Source: Bacillota bacterium (GTDB taxonomy: Bacteria; Bacillota; Clostridia; Christensenellales; Aristaeellaceae). Taken from it: a stretch of 64,000 bases of DNA. The stretch lies in assembly GCA_023416585.1 (NCBI GenBank), contig JAEZHM010000117.1:1-64000 (forward strand). Reading direction: 5' to 3'. Below the pieces are notes generated by a model, which had not been told where the DNA came from, searched no databases, and saw only the letters and a program-made list of their open reading frames with translations. Within the stretch, counting starts at the first letter, position 1; each line of letters starts with the position of its first letter. This document shows positions 51,180 to 59,556 of this stretch, piece by piece. Both the position numbers and the translations under genes were made by a program.

Positions 51180-51226
51180 ATTCCTTCTTAATCATTCCCT
51201 AGGCTTTACGTCTTTAACGTACTTCC

Positions 51227-52963
51227 TCACGCAGCCTTATCCAGGGCAGCATCCTGGGGCAATACCTGTATGCGGTCCTGGCCGTATGGATCGGCGTAGT
51301 CCTCACCTACCGTACCATTCAGGAAATCCCGGATGTAGGTGATGAGAACCTGATTGTCCAGAATCACGGGCTGCACCAAAACCTTATTGTCACGGAACAT
51401 GTTGATGCCGTCGCCGCCGTCCAGCAGCATGTAGTTGTGGGAAGCCAGGGTATAGGTCTTGTTCGGGTCGATGGGCTGCCCGCCTACCAGCACGTCCTTC
51501 ACGCGGCGCTCGCCGGCCACCTTCACAAAGCTCTTCTTGTCATCCGTCTCCACGGTGGAAGCCACAGTCGTGTCAACGGTATAGGTAAGGCCCGAGACCT
51601 GCAGGAAGCCGCCGTTTTCTTCCGGCGCCAGCCGCGCGGCCATCTCCAGCGCGTCCAGTATCTCCTGGCCTGTGGCCTCCACAACGCAGCCCACGTTGTT
51701 GAAGGGATGCACCGAAATCACCTCGCCGAAGGTAATATCCCCGGTATCGATGTCGGCGCGGACGCCGCCGCCGTTGACAAAGGCGATATCCGCCGGGCCG
51801 AATTCATCCCCGGTCTTGCCGTTGCCCAGCACAAAACGGTAGGCGTCTGCGCACAGGTCGCCCAGGTTAGTTTCCCCAACGCGGACCCTGCGGTTGCCGG
51901 TCGCGGGATCTTGGGTGGTCAGCGCCACATCGGTATGCCCGACCTTTTGGGCAAGATCCGCGGCAAACTTGTTCTCGATTTCCGTGATGAAAGCAAGGGT
52001 CTCCAGGTTCTGCTGCGTATATCCGCTGATCAATTGGGTTGTAATGGTTCCGTCGGCCTTTATCGTCATGCGGCCGATGTCGGCAAGCTTGGTACCGGTT
52101 TGGGTGAGCACCACTTGCTTGGAGCCGTCCTTGTTGGGGTGAAGCTCGCTTGCCACGGTGCTATGGGAATGCCCGTCGATGAAGGCGTCAATGCCCGTGG
52201 TATTGGCAATGACATCGGTGGAGCACCAGGGACTGGACTGGGAGTCGACGCCCAGATGTCCAACGGCAATCACGGTGCCGGCGCCCTCTTTCCTGGCCGC
52301 GTCCACAGCCGCCTGTACCGCAGCGTACAGGTCCTTGCCGTTGTTGGCCTCGCAGAAGCCGTAGATATAGGTCCCGCTTTCGTCCTGGAAGTAAGCGGGT
52401 GTGGACTTGGTGAAGGATTCGGGCGTGGTGACGCCCACATAGGCAATCTTCCGCTCCCCGTAGGCGATAATGGCATAGGGCGCGTAGACCAGCTTGTTGG
52501 TTTTCAGGTCCGTGAAGTTGCAGGAGATCACCTTGGCCTTCATCTGCCCCATCAGTTCCTGCATGCGAGCCATGCCGTAGTCAAACTCATGGTTACCCGG
52601 CACGAAAAGCGTGTACCCCACCTGGTTCATGATATCCGTAAGGTAGGAACCCTTGGACATGGTCCCGATGGCGTCGCCCTGCAGCGCGTCCCCCGCGTCC
52701 AGCAGCGTCACATTCTCCGCCCCCAAAAGGGCCGCCATTTCGTCCCGGTAGGCCGCCACACCGGCATAGCCGATATTGGTGAGCTTCCCTTCCTTATCCG
52801 TCTTTGCATCCACCGCGCAGTGCACATCGTTGGTGTACAAAATGACGATGTCACCCGCCGTGGGTTCTTCCCCGCCCGCGGTTTGCGCGAAAGCAGCGGG
52901 CATCATGCCCAGAGCCAGCGTCAGGACAAGCAGGATGGCGGCAATCTTCTTCCAAGTGTTCAT
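51227..52963 (-). CDS. Secreted 5'-nucleotidase/2',3'-cyclic phosphodiesterase (UshA family)
   Basis: 578 residues with a type I signal peptide (GMMPAAFA-QT). The N-terminal metallophosphatase domain has the complete dimetal set: YTNDVHC, LDAGDALQGD, VPGNHEFDYG, GHLGVD and DGHSHSTV. The C-terminal 5'-nucleotidase domain (about 340-560) has RVGETNLGDLCADAYRF, FVNGGGVRADIDTGDITFG and YTLASHNYMLLDGGDGINMF, which form the substrate pocket. It releases phosphate from extracellular nucleotides. No LPxTG anchor is seen at the C-terminus. AGGGAGGG precedes the ATG. A deleted second copy lies about 1.3 kb further along the window. Confidence 0.93.
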   Translation of the reverse strand: MNTWKKIAAILLVLTLALGMMPAAFAQTAGGEEPTAGDIVILYTNDVHCAVDAKTDKEGKLTNIGYAGVAAYRDEMAALLGAENVTLLDAGDALQGDAIGTMSKGSYLTDIMNQVGYTLFVPGNHEFDYGMARMQELMGQMKAKVISCNFTDLKTNKLVYAPYAIIAYGERKIAYVGVTTPESFTKSTPAYFQDESGTYIYGFCEANNGKDLYAAVQAAVDAARKEGAGTVIAVGHLGVDSQSSPWCSTDVIANTTGIDAFIDGHSHSTVASELHPNKDGSKQVVLTQTGTKLADIGRMTIKADGTITTQLISGYTQQNLETLAFITEIENKFAADLAQKVGHTDVALTTQDPATGNRRVRVGETNLGDLCADAYRFVLGNGKTGDEFGPADIAFVNGGGVRADIDTGDITFGEVISVHPFNNVGCVVEATGQEILDALEMAARLAPEENGGFLQVSGLTYTVDTTVASTVETDDKKSFVKVAGERRVKDVLVGGQPIDPNKTYTLASHNYMLLDGGDGINMFRDNKVLVQPVILDNQVLITYIRDFLNGTVGEDYADPYGQDRIQVLPQDAALDKAA

Positions 52964-53159
52964 ACGATCCCTCCCTATGCGTTCATTTGTTGTTCAGGCT
53001 GTCCCCCATCAGGACCAGCCGTTTTCCGGGTCTTGATGATAGTATACTACAATATAGTAAATATATGGCATGAATTATGTAAAAAACATGCCAGAGCTTA
53101 AGCGGCCTCAGGCAAAGGGAACAGTTCTATGTATAAATAAACATGAATAAGTACATGGT

Positions 53160-53490
53160 AAACCTCCCCCAGCCTCCTTCGTCTTAAGCCCCCTCCAAAA
53201 GCCTTCCCCTCGAGGGGAAGGTGGCGCCGCAGCGCCGGATGAGGTGTCCGGCACTATCGTCTATGCAGCTATTTCCACCTCATCAGTCTCCTTCGTCGAC
53301 AGCTTCCCCTCAAGGGGAAGCCTTTTGGTGAGCCTCCCTCATGGAGGCTCCGAAACACCGCCCCGCCAGCGGCGGAAATGGGTGGTGTGGAGGAGGCTGG
53401 CGAAACGAGCGGAACAAGCGGAGCGCAGCTCCGCGACGATTGAGCCAGATGGGATGGTGCCGCCCGCAGGCGGCGGAAGGAGGTAAAAGG
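53160..53490. repeat. Interspersed palindromic repeat, copy R7 (inverted partner of R6)
   Basis: The first 180 bases are the reverse complement of R6 with few changes (GGCACTATCGTCTATGCAGC). The remainder has the GAGGAGGCTGGCGAAACGAG and GCCGCCCGCAGGCGGCGG blocks seen in R1 and R2. It fills much of the 650-base gap 52964-53620; no gene there. Confidence 0.88.
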
Positions 53491-53620
53491 GCAACTATTT
53501 TCATCCCTTGGGATGATGCAATATCATGGGTGTCCATCACTCAAGTCGGATTTACCAAAGAGAACGCAATCGCAATAACGCGGGAGGTAACCAAAGAACC
53601 ATCCACATATTCCCGTATTT

Positions 53621-54955
53621 TCATTTCCCGATGCGCAAGGGTTCCTCCTTCCCATCCTTGGGAAGCACATACAGTTCCTGCCCACCTTTTTTCTTAACGG
53701 CAAGCATGCTGTCAAACACATAGATCTGGTCTACCGCAAAATCAGTAAGCTTCACAAAAGCATCCGGGCTTTCCAAGGAAACGCGGTACAGCCTGTTTTT
53801 ATCTTTCGCGTTTGCAAAATACAAAGCATCCGCGTCAGAGTTGATTGCGTTTGCCTTCAAGCCCCAAAAGGCTTCTTTTTCGCCGCCCGCCAGCGGAATA
53901 CGGAAAAGCGATCCGTCCTTGATGGCATAAAACAGGTAATCTTCCCCGCTTGCGCGGGAGATGGTATAAGCGTATGCCTTTTCATCCGTCAGCTTCCTGG
54001 CCGCCTCCCCGTCCAGCGCAACGCGGTACAGGCAGCCGTTCTCCGCGTTTCTTAAATAAGCATACCCGTTATAGGGAAACACCCTGTCCGCCTGCAGTTC
54101 TTTTCCCTCGTGATAGCAGCGCATGGAAACCGCGCCTCCGCCGCCAAGCGGTATACGCTTTAAAATGCCCTTTTCTTTCCCCTGAATATACAGCACAATC
54201 TTGTCTGTGACCGCAAGACCGGTGATCTCTTTTCCGCCAAGGTCAATAAGCGTCGCGCGCCCTTTCTTGCCTAACGGGTCACGGCATATGCGCGTAACGT
54301 AGTTTTCCTTCAAGTAGATGTCACTATCCTGTTCCGGTTCCTGATAATAACGTTGGTAGTAATAGAGGCTGGTGCCGATGGAATCCAGCCATCCGTACTC
54401 CGGGGCGGAAAACCGTTCGACTGCTTTTGCATAAGGCCTTTTGCTTTCGTAAAGCTTGTGCTTTGCGCTTACAAAATACACGGTGTCCATGTTGGGTTCC
54501 ATGGTGACGCGGCCTCCGTTTATGTTGTTGGCAACGCCGGTGAGCGTGTCATTTCCCTCCCCAATGACATGGACATCCTCCCCACCCTGAATCAGCGCAT
54601 CCTCAGAAAACGGATTGACCACAAGAAACATATCGCGAAACGTAGTTTCACCGTCACCGTACGTTATCTGCAGGGAAAACGGGAACACGCCTGCCTGTTT
54701 TGGTGTGCCGTAGATAACGCCATCCTCTGTAACGGCAAGTTCTGAGGGGACGACGCTGCCGCCGCCCGCCATAGTAACCACATACGGTGCGTTATCGCCA
54801 ACAACCTTGACCCTAACATGATAGTATACGCCCACCATTGCCTCCGGCAGGCTTTCGTCCGCGAATTCGACACTGCCGCCAATCGCCGATCCCATGCACC
54901 CCAGCAGCGCCATCGCACATATAAGCAATAATACGGTCATTTGCTTTATCTTCAT
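53621..54955 (-). CDS. Lipoprotein with Ig-like domain and DUF5050-type propeller
   Basis: 444 residues. The signal peptide ends in a proper lipobox, ALLGC (C20), so the protein should be lipid-anchored. Residues about 30-115 form an Ig-like (He-PIG type) domain with YGTPKQAGVFPFSLQITYGD. Residues about 130-440 contain repeated blades of the form GYAYLRNAENGCLYRVALDG and YFANAKDKNRLYRVSLE, typical of DUF5050 propellers. No catalytic motif is seen; binding or sensing at the cell surface is likely. It is transcribed away from repeat-rich DNA and has GGAG five to six bases before the ATG. Confidence 0.8.
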   Translation of the reverse strand: MKIKQMTVLLLICAMALLGCMGSAIGGSVEFADESLPEAMVGVYYHVRVKVVGDNAPYVVTMAGGGSVVPSELAVTEDGVIYGTPKQAGVFPFSLQITYGDGETTFRDMFLVVNPFSEDALIQGGEDVHVIGEGNDTLTGVANNINGGRVTMEPNMDTVYFVSAKHKLYESKRPYAKAVERFSAPEYGWLDSIGTSLYYYQRYYQEPEQDSDIYLKENYVTRICRDPLGKKGRATLIDLGGKEITGLAVTDKIVLYIQGKEKGILKRIPLGGGGAVSMRCYHEGKELQADRVFPYNGYAYLRNAENGCLYRVALDGEAARKLTDEKAYAYTISRASGEDYLFYAIKDGSLFRIPLAGGEKEAFWGLKANAINSDADALYFANAKDKNRLYRVSLESPDAFVKLTDFAVDQIYVFDSMLAVKKKGGQELYVLPKDGKEEPLRIGK

Positions 54956-55090
54956 TTTTTCTCCTTATAAAGGTCCCAAGTCTTTAAGCGGATTTGCTAT
55001 GCAAGTATTGTAAAAGGTTCGATAGTAAGAAAAGTATATAAAAAGGCACACCACATGTCAAGGTGCCGCATATAGAGCACATACAAAAAC

Positions 55091-55156
55091 CGGGGACTGT
55101 TCCATGTGCCGGCGGAAGAGAATCAAGGCACATAGAACGTCCCCGTATTCTTTTTT
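55091..55156. terminator. Repeat-type hairpin with T-run
   Basis: CGGGGACTGTTCCATGTGCC pairs with GGCACATAGAACGTCCCCG (two mismatches), followed on the plus strand by TATTC and a T-run. The GGGGAC...TGTGCC type of hairpin is a common repeat in Clostridia. It lies between two genes read on the minus strand. Confidence 0.55.
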
Positions 55157-55232
55157 TCACTCACGGCAGCCTGATTAAAAACCAAGTGGGGTTTGCGCTA
55201 TTCGCCGCCTGTCCGGAATCCCCGTTTCCCCT

Positions 55233-57686
55233 TTATCCGTTGCTTACAGCATAGGGATCGCTGCTGTCGAGTATCTGCCCGGTATACGCATCCAGCGTAA
55301 CGAATGCCTTAAAGTTATCATATGCATCATAAAAATCGATGCGCCAGTAAGGCGATTCGGTGCCGTAATTAGAGTAGTCCACGCCGGTTTTGAAACTTTG
55401 CATCTCCTTCTCAGGAATATTGTATTTGCTGCGCAGCTCGCTTTGGGCAAGTTCCTCGGCCTTTTCCTGGGATATAGCCTTATCGTCCGGCAAAATGGTG
55501 CGCCCATCCCCATACTTTTTACTGAAATCCGCCTTCTCGGAAAGCGGCCAGTAGCCATAAAGCTTACCCAGCTCCTGCTCCCGCTGCGCAAGCATGAAGC
55601 TGTAGGCTGCGCGTTTTTCCTCGCTTTGTACCTCATCAAGGTAGCTCTTTGCGCCGCTGCTCTCCTGTATTTCACCCCCAGGCGACGACATGATGACCCG
55701 GTAGCTGGCGCTTAAGCCCTTTAAGCTGATTCCGATCTGCCATTTTTTCAGATCCCCTTCCATGTCGGGGATGGAGAAGAAACCAAGGTTGAAATCGTAA
55801 TCATCCTGTTTCGCATTCGGAAGATCGCATTTGGTAACGAAATCGTTCCAAGCGATAGCCACGGCAGCATCCTTTTGCAAGTCGTTTTCTTGCGGCAGTT
55901 GATAGTAATGATCGTGCATGCCGGTGTAGGTTTCTTCCAATTGGCCATACCAGGCCTTGTCTTCCAGCGACCAATCCTCCATACCCTTACCACCGTACTC
56001 GTCAACCTTTTGCTGATACAGCTTATCAAAGGTCAGCGTTTTCTGGTAACCTATGCGGTCGACATCGTTGAACCGGTTGGGCCTGAATGTATCAAACCGT
56101 TTTTGCGCAGCCTCATCCAGGACGAGGTTTTCACGCTGCACAAAGCCGTATACCCCGTCAAGCTCGATCTGATACCATTTTTGCACGCGCCCAAGCAGCG
56201 TAACCTGCGTGCCGGCTTTGATGGTATTGATAAGCGTGGAGTTCACATCGTTGAGGATATATACGTTCACATGGCCTGTGGGTGAATCGGTTGCAAGCTT
56301 TGCTGTGGGCAGCGATGCTGGTGATGCTGACAGGTAATACACCGGTATCCAGCCGGTGATGCCGCTCAGGGTGCCATCCCCGCCCACCAGCACGTTGGCC
56401 CATCTCGTTTCGATTCCCCATTCCTTAAGCGCACTGCTTGCCCTCTCTTCAACAATGGTCACAGGCACGCCGTTGAAATATGCCGCTATCGGAACGTCCA
56501 GATCGCCCGCGGACGGGGCAAAGGTCATCGGCGCGCCGTCCGCATCGCTGCGGGTCACATAGGCAGTTTTCAGCTCCGCTTCATCCTTTTTAGGCTCCGG
56601 GGCAATGCCTACGGCAAATGCAAGTCCAAGGCTGGATACAGCGGCAAGCGTCGCAAGGCATACAGCCACACCAGCCCGCTTGCTTCCGCTCTCCAGAATC
56701 GCGAGGATACGGCGCTTCATGCCATTTTTACCGCTATAGAAGGAGGTGGCCATCTGTGATCTCATTTGCGTTTGCCTGCGTATGACCCTAATGATCGTTT
56801 CGGAATAGAACTTCTTGCCATCCTGTGTTTCGGTGGCTGTCACTTTTTCGTCACAGGAGCTCTCCTGCCAGAAGCCAAGCGTGCGGGAAAGCGCGTAAAT
56901 GGCAGGGTTAAACCAATTCAGCGATCTTGCCACTATCAGGATTGCCCTTACCCAAAGGTCGCGCCTGACAAAATGCGTAAGCTCATGGCGTATGACCAGC
57001 GGCAATTCGTTCAAAGTCAGATCCTCATCCGGCAAAAGCAAGCGCGGGCGGGCAAGGCCAATCATCATCGGGCTGTTGACGATGGGGCAAAGCATAAGCT
57101 TTACATGCCGCTTTATCCGAAGGCATTGCTTTTCCGCTTCAAGGACTTTATGTATATCCGGGTCGGACACCGGCTTTTGCCAGCGGCGCACCGTGCGCAG
57201 AAACAGGGCGTGGCGCAATAACATCACCGCAAGGGATACCGCCGCGCCCAACAGCCATATGAGCGCCGCAAGCATTGCCCATGTCATGGGTCCGGCCGGT
57301 GCTGCGGGAATGTTGTTGGTAACATAGGCGGTTGCGGCCTCACTTACAAAAGTACCTGATACAAGCACATCATTGCCGTCCCTCTCAGGTTTCACGGAAA
57401 CGTTATCGTTCTTAAAGGCTTCATTGGTGTTTGACGCCGCCCCTTCTTTATTTGCCACCGCGAAAACCGGGTGCGCCATGGCGGCGGGCATTTTTGCCAC
57501 AAGCACCGGCTGAGACGGTATAAACCGCAGCGGAACAAGAAAGCCCAATAGCGCCACCAGCCAGGCAATGTACAGCGTTTTGGCTTTATAGCGCCTGCCC
57601 AAAAAGGGCGACGCGATCAGCAGTATTGCTATGACCGCCGCCATGGCCACGGAACAGGATAGATACGCCTGAAACAGATCCGTCAC
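55233..57686 (-). CDS. BlaR1-like M56 membrane metallopeptidase with SH3 and PepSY-like sensor domain
   Basis: 817 residues, longer than BlaR1 (about 600). The N-terminal membrane part has several helices and the M56 zinc motif HELTH at 234-238 (H234, E235, H238). Another membrane helix follows at about residue 340. Outside are an SH3-like segment at about 470-535 (GTQVTLLGRVQKWYQIELDG) and a domain with DWSLEDKAWYGQLEETY and VTLDAYTGQILDSS. The latter matches the ectodomains encoded at 4354-5667 and 9328-10728; there is no penicillin-binding domain with an SxxK motif. It probably detects an envelope signal other than a beta-lactam and cleaves the BlaI-type repressor whose gene overlaps it by four bases. 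Confidence 0.85.
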   Translation of the reverse strand: MTDLFQAYLSCSVAMAAVIAILLIASPFLGRRYKAKTLYIAWLVALLGFLVPLRFIPSQPVLVAKMPAAMAHPVFAVANKEGAASNTNEAFKNDNVSVKPERDGNDVLVSGTFVSEAATAYVTNNIPAAPAGPMTWAMLAALIWLLGAAVSLAVMLLRHALFLRTVRRWQKPVSDPDIHKVLEAEKQCLRIKRHVKLMLCPIVNSPMMIGLARPRLLLPDEDLTLNELPLVIRHELTHFVRRDLWVRAILIVARSLNWFNPAIYALSRTLGFWQESSCDEKVTATETQDGKKFYSETIIRVIRRQTQMRSQMATSFYSGKNGMKRRILAILESGSKRAGVAVCLATLAAVSSLGLAFAVGIAPEPKKDEAELKTAYVTRSDADGAPMTFAPSAGDLDVPIAAYFNGVPVTIVEERASSALKEWGIETRWANVLVGGDGTLSGITGWIPVYYLSASPASLPTAKLATDSPTGHVNVYILNDVNSTLINTIKAGTQVTLLGRVQKWYQIELDGVYGFVQRENLVLDEAAQKRFDTFRPNRFNDVDRIGYQKTLTFDKLYQQKVDEYGGKGMEDWSLEDKAWYGQLEETYTGMHDHYYQLPQENDLQKDAAVAIAWNDFVTKCDLPNAKQDDYDFNLGFFSIPDMEGDLKKWQIGISLKGLSASYRVIMSSPGGEIQESSGAKSYLDEVQSEEKRAAYSFMLAQREQELGKLYGYWPLSEKADFSKKYGDGRTILPDDKAISQEKAEELAQSELRSKYNIPEKEMQSFKTGVDYSNYGTESPYWRIDFYDAYDNFKAFVTLDAYTGQILDSSDPYAVSNG

Positions 57687-58069
57687 TTAACGCCGCCCCC
57701 TTTCTGCTCCTTCAGCCAGGCAGTCAGATCGTCCAGCTCCGTTTCGCTGAGGCGCTCGCTTTGCAGCGCATTCAAGAGGCTGGCGTAGCTGTTTTTATGG
57801 TAATGGCTCACAAAGCACTCCGTCTCCATGCGCAGGTATTCCTCCCGGGTGATGACAGGATAGAATGCGCGCTCGCGCCCAAGGCCCTTTTCCACGCGCA
57901 GAAAGCCGCGCTCCGTCAGTCTTGCGAAAAGCGATACCACCGTTTGAATTTTCCAGCCTTTTTCCCGGCCGATTCTTTCCATCACCATGGAGGTGGTTAC
58001 CGGGGGAAGGCAGTTCCAAAGGTAATCCATGATCTCAAATTCTGTATCGGGCAAGCGTTGTGATTTCAT
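57683..58069 (-). CDS. BlaI/MecI family repressor
   Basis: 128 residues, standard for the family. The winged helix (about 1-75) starts LPDTEFEIMDYLWNCLPPVTTSMVMERIG and continues VVSLFARLTERGFLRVEKG; the C-terminal helices dimerise. It represses promoters by binding dyads and is inactivated by cleavage through the partner M56 peptidase encoded directly downstream. GGAAGGAG precedes the ATG. Three related boxes in the upstream region, one inside its own promoter, suggest autoregulation and control of the divergent propeller genes. Confidence 0.92.
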   Translation of the reverse strand: MKSQRLPDTEFEIMDYLWNCLPPVTTSMVMERIGREKGWKIQTVVSLFARLTERGFLRVEKGLGRERAFYPVITREEYLRMETECFVSHYHKNSYASLLNALQSERLSETELDDLTAWLKEQKGGGVK

Positions 58070-58157
58070 TTTAGGCTGCTCCTTCCATACGGATAATGCT
58101 ATGTTTGCCGGGCCGCTCCCTATGAAGCTGCGGCCGCGGCTAGCTGATGATGTTGAT

Positions 58158-58205
58158 AAGACACGGCGTAGTTTAAATAATACATACCGTCTTACTATTT
58201 GTCAA
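58158..58205 (-). promoter_or_regulatory. BlaI-operon promoter with two candidate repressor boxes
   Basis: Minus strand: TTGACA (58205-58200), 17-base spacer, TATTAT (58182-58177). Box AAGACACGGCGTAG (58158-58171, plus strand) lies after the -10; box GTAAGACGGTATGTATT (58195-58179, minus strand) lies within the spacer. Confidence 0.7.
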
Positions 58206-58257
58206 CAGTTTACATGTATTAATTTCCATGTTTTACATTTGTGCGCCAGTTTTCCAG

Positions 58258-58307
58258 TTGACAGGAAACGGTGTGTGGTGTAGTCTGTTTGTAAGACGCG
58301 GTGTAAT
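58258..58307 (+). promoter_or_regulatory. Promoter and candidate BlaI box of the secreted propeller operon
   Basis: TTGACA (58258-58263), 17-base spacer, TAGTCT (58281-58286). Box GTAAGACGCGGTGTAAT (58291-58307) covers the transcription start and matches the two boxes in front of the BlaI gene. Confidence 0.65.
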
Positions 58308-58327
58308 AAATGACGGAGGTGAACCGT

Positions 58328-59515
58328 TTGAAACGTTCGCTTGCAGCATTGTTGCTATTCCTTTTGCTGCTTCCTCTTACCTATGCCATAGCGGAGGAGG
58401 CTTCTAATGCGGCACAAAGCCCCATCCGGTTTGGCGGAAGCGGCGACGACTCTATCGTAAGAGACACTGTGCTGCCGCTAGAAAGCGGCAACCTGCTGCT
58501 CTCCATTTCAACCCACAGGGGCAGGAGCGGACAGGCGGAAACGAAGCGCTCAAACACATGGGCATGGCTGATCTGCTTAAAGCCTGACGGATCTACCTTG
58601 TGGGAAACGGAGTTTGGCGAAGAACGTGGTACAACATCCTTTGGCAGCCTGACCGAGCAGCCCGGTGAGACGGTAACGGGATATCTTTATTACAGCATCG
58701 ATCAGCATAGCCAGTACCGGCAAAAGCAAACCTATTCCCTCAAGGATGGGTCGCTTTTATGGCAGGGTGAGCGCGAGTCCATGACAGATCCCAATATCTA
58801 TGTCACCATCAATACAGCCGGTTCGCGCTACCTGCGCGAGGAAACGCATGATTCGCAGGCAAAATGCGAACCGCGCTATTACCAGTTGGAGGAAACGGAC
58901 GGAACGGTTGTATGGCGTGTGGAATCGGAAAGTATTGGCTTGCGCTTATGTGAAGGCGCCCTCAGCGCTCCTAAGGGCACGCTGCTCTACGGCTGTCATA
59001 AAGAGGCTGGGACAAGGGGTGAAAAGGCCAAGGCGCTGCTGATGGACGACCGGGGAGAAGTGATGTGGTCCATGACAATGGATGACTTGAATGATGCCAG
59101 GCTGATGTTTGGGTTGGCGGCCGGCAATGACCGCGCGCTGCTGGCCGGTGTCAGCCGCGACCCGCATGAGCGCTTTCTGATCCTTATCGACACCAAAACA
59201 GGCAGCGAGCTATGGCGCAGGCAATACCGCGATGAAGGAGATACAATCCATCCCATAAGCGCGCAGCTTGAAACGGAACAGGGATTTTTGCTGGCCGATG
59301 TTGATGCAAGAGATCACTCCGGGTTCATTTACATGTTGGTGGAGGCAGACGGCACCGAACATAAGCCGTGGCAAGTAACATTCAGGGATACAGCCTTCGT
59401 CGGTCTGAACCTGTTTCAATGGAACAAAGAAGCCTGGGCGGCATACAACATCGAGCAGGATGGCGATACAGATGTGATGCTGGAAAGGCTGTTAATCCCC
59501 GAACAGGCGCCATGA
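58328..59515 (+). CDS. Secreted PQQ-like beta-propeller protein
   Basis: 395 residues from the TTG at 58328, after GGAGGTGAACCG; an ATG at 58310 would leave that site inside the gene. The signal peptide (LKRSLAALLLFLLLLPLTYA) is followed by repeated blades of about 45 residues containing TWAWLICLKPDGSTLWETEFGE and KTGSELWRRQYRDEGD. The G-x-x-L-W repeat is typical of PQQ/WD40-like propellers, but the residues that bind PQQ are not recognised, so binding rather than dehydrogenase activity is likely. It is divergent from the BlaI/BlaR1-like genes, shares their boxes and precedes a paralogue. Confidence 0.75.
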   Translation: MKRSLAALLLFLLLLPLTYAIAEEASNAAQSPIRFGGSGDDSIVRDTVLPLESGNLLLSISTHRGRSGQAETKRSNTWAWLICLKPDGSTLWETEFGEERGTTSFGSLTEQPGETVTGYLYYSIDQHSQYRQKQTYSLKDGSLLWQGERESMTDPNIYVTINTAGSRYLREETHDSQAKCEPRYYQLEETDGTVVWRVESESIGLRLCEGALSAPKGTLLYGCHKEAGTRGEKAKALLMDDRGEVMWSMTMDDLNDARLMFGLAAGNDRALLAGVSRDPHERFLILIDTKTGSELWRRQYRDEGDTIHPISAQLETEQGFLLADVDARDHSGFIYMLVEADGTEHKPWQVTFRDTAFVGLNLFQWNKEAWAAYNIEQDGDTDVMLERLLIPEQAP

Positions 59516-59556
59516 TCCTGACAATAAACGACAGAACCTTATAAGGAGGAGAACCT

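Noticed and set aside
51437..53101. A 554-codon open frame on the plus strand opposite the 5'-nucleotidase gene
   Set aside because: It is antisense to a well supported gene and results from its GC-rich third codon positions. The product has no recognisable domain.
55233..57686. Classical beta-lactam sensor BlaR1
   Set aside because: The M56 part fits, but there is no penicillin-binding domain with SxxK. The ectodomain is SH3/PepSY-like and no beta-lactamase gene is adjacent.
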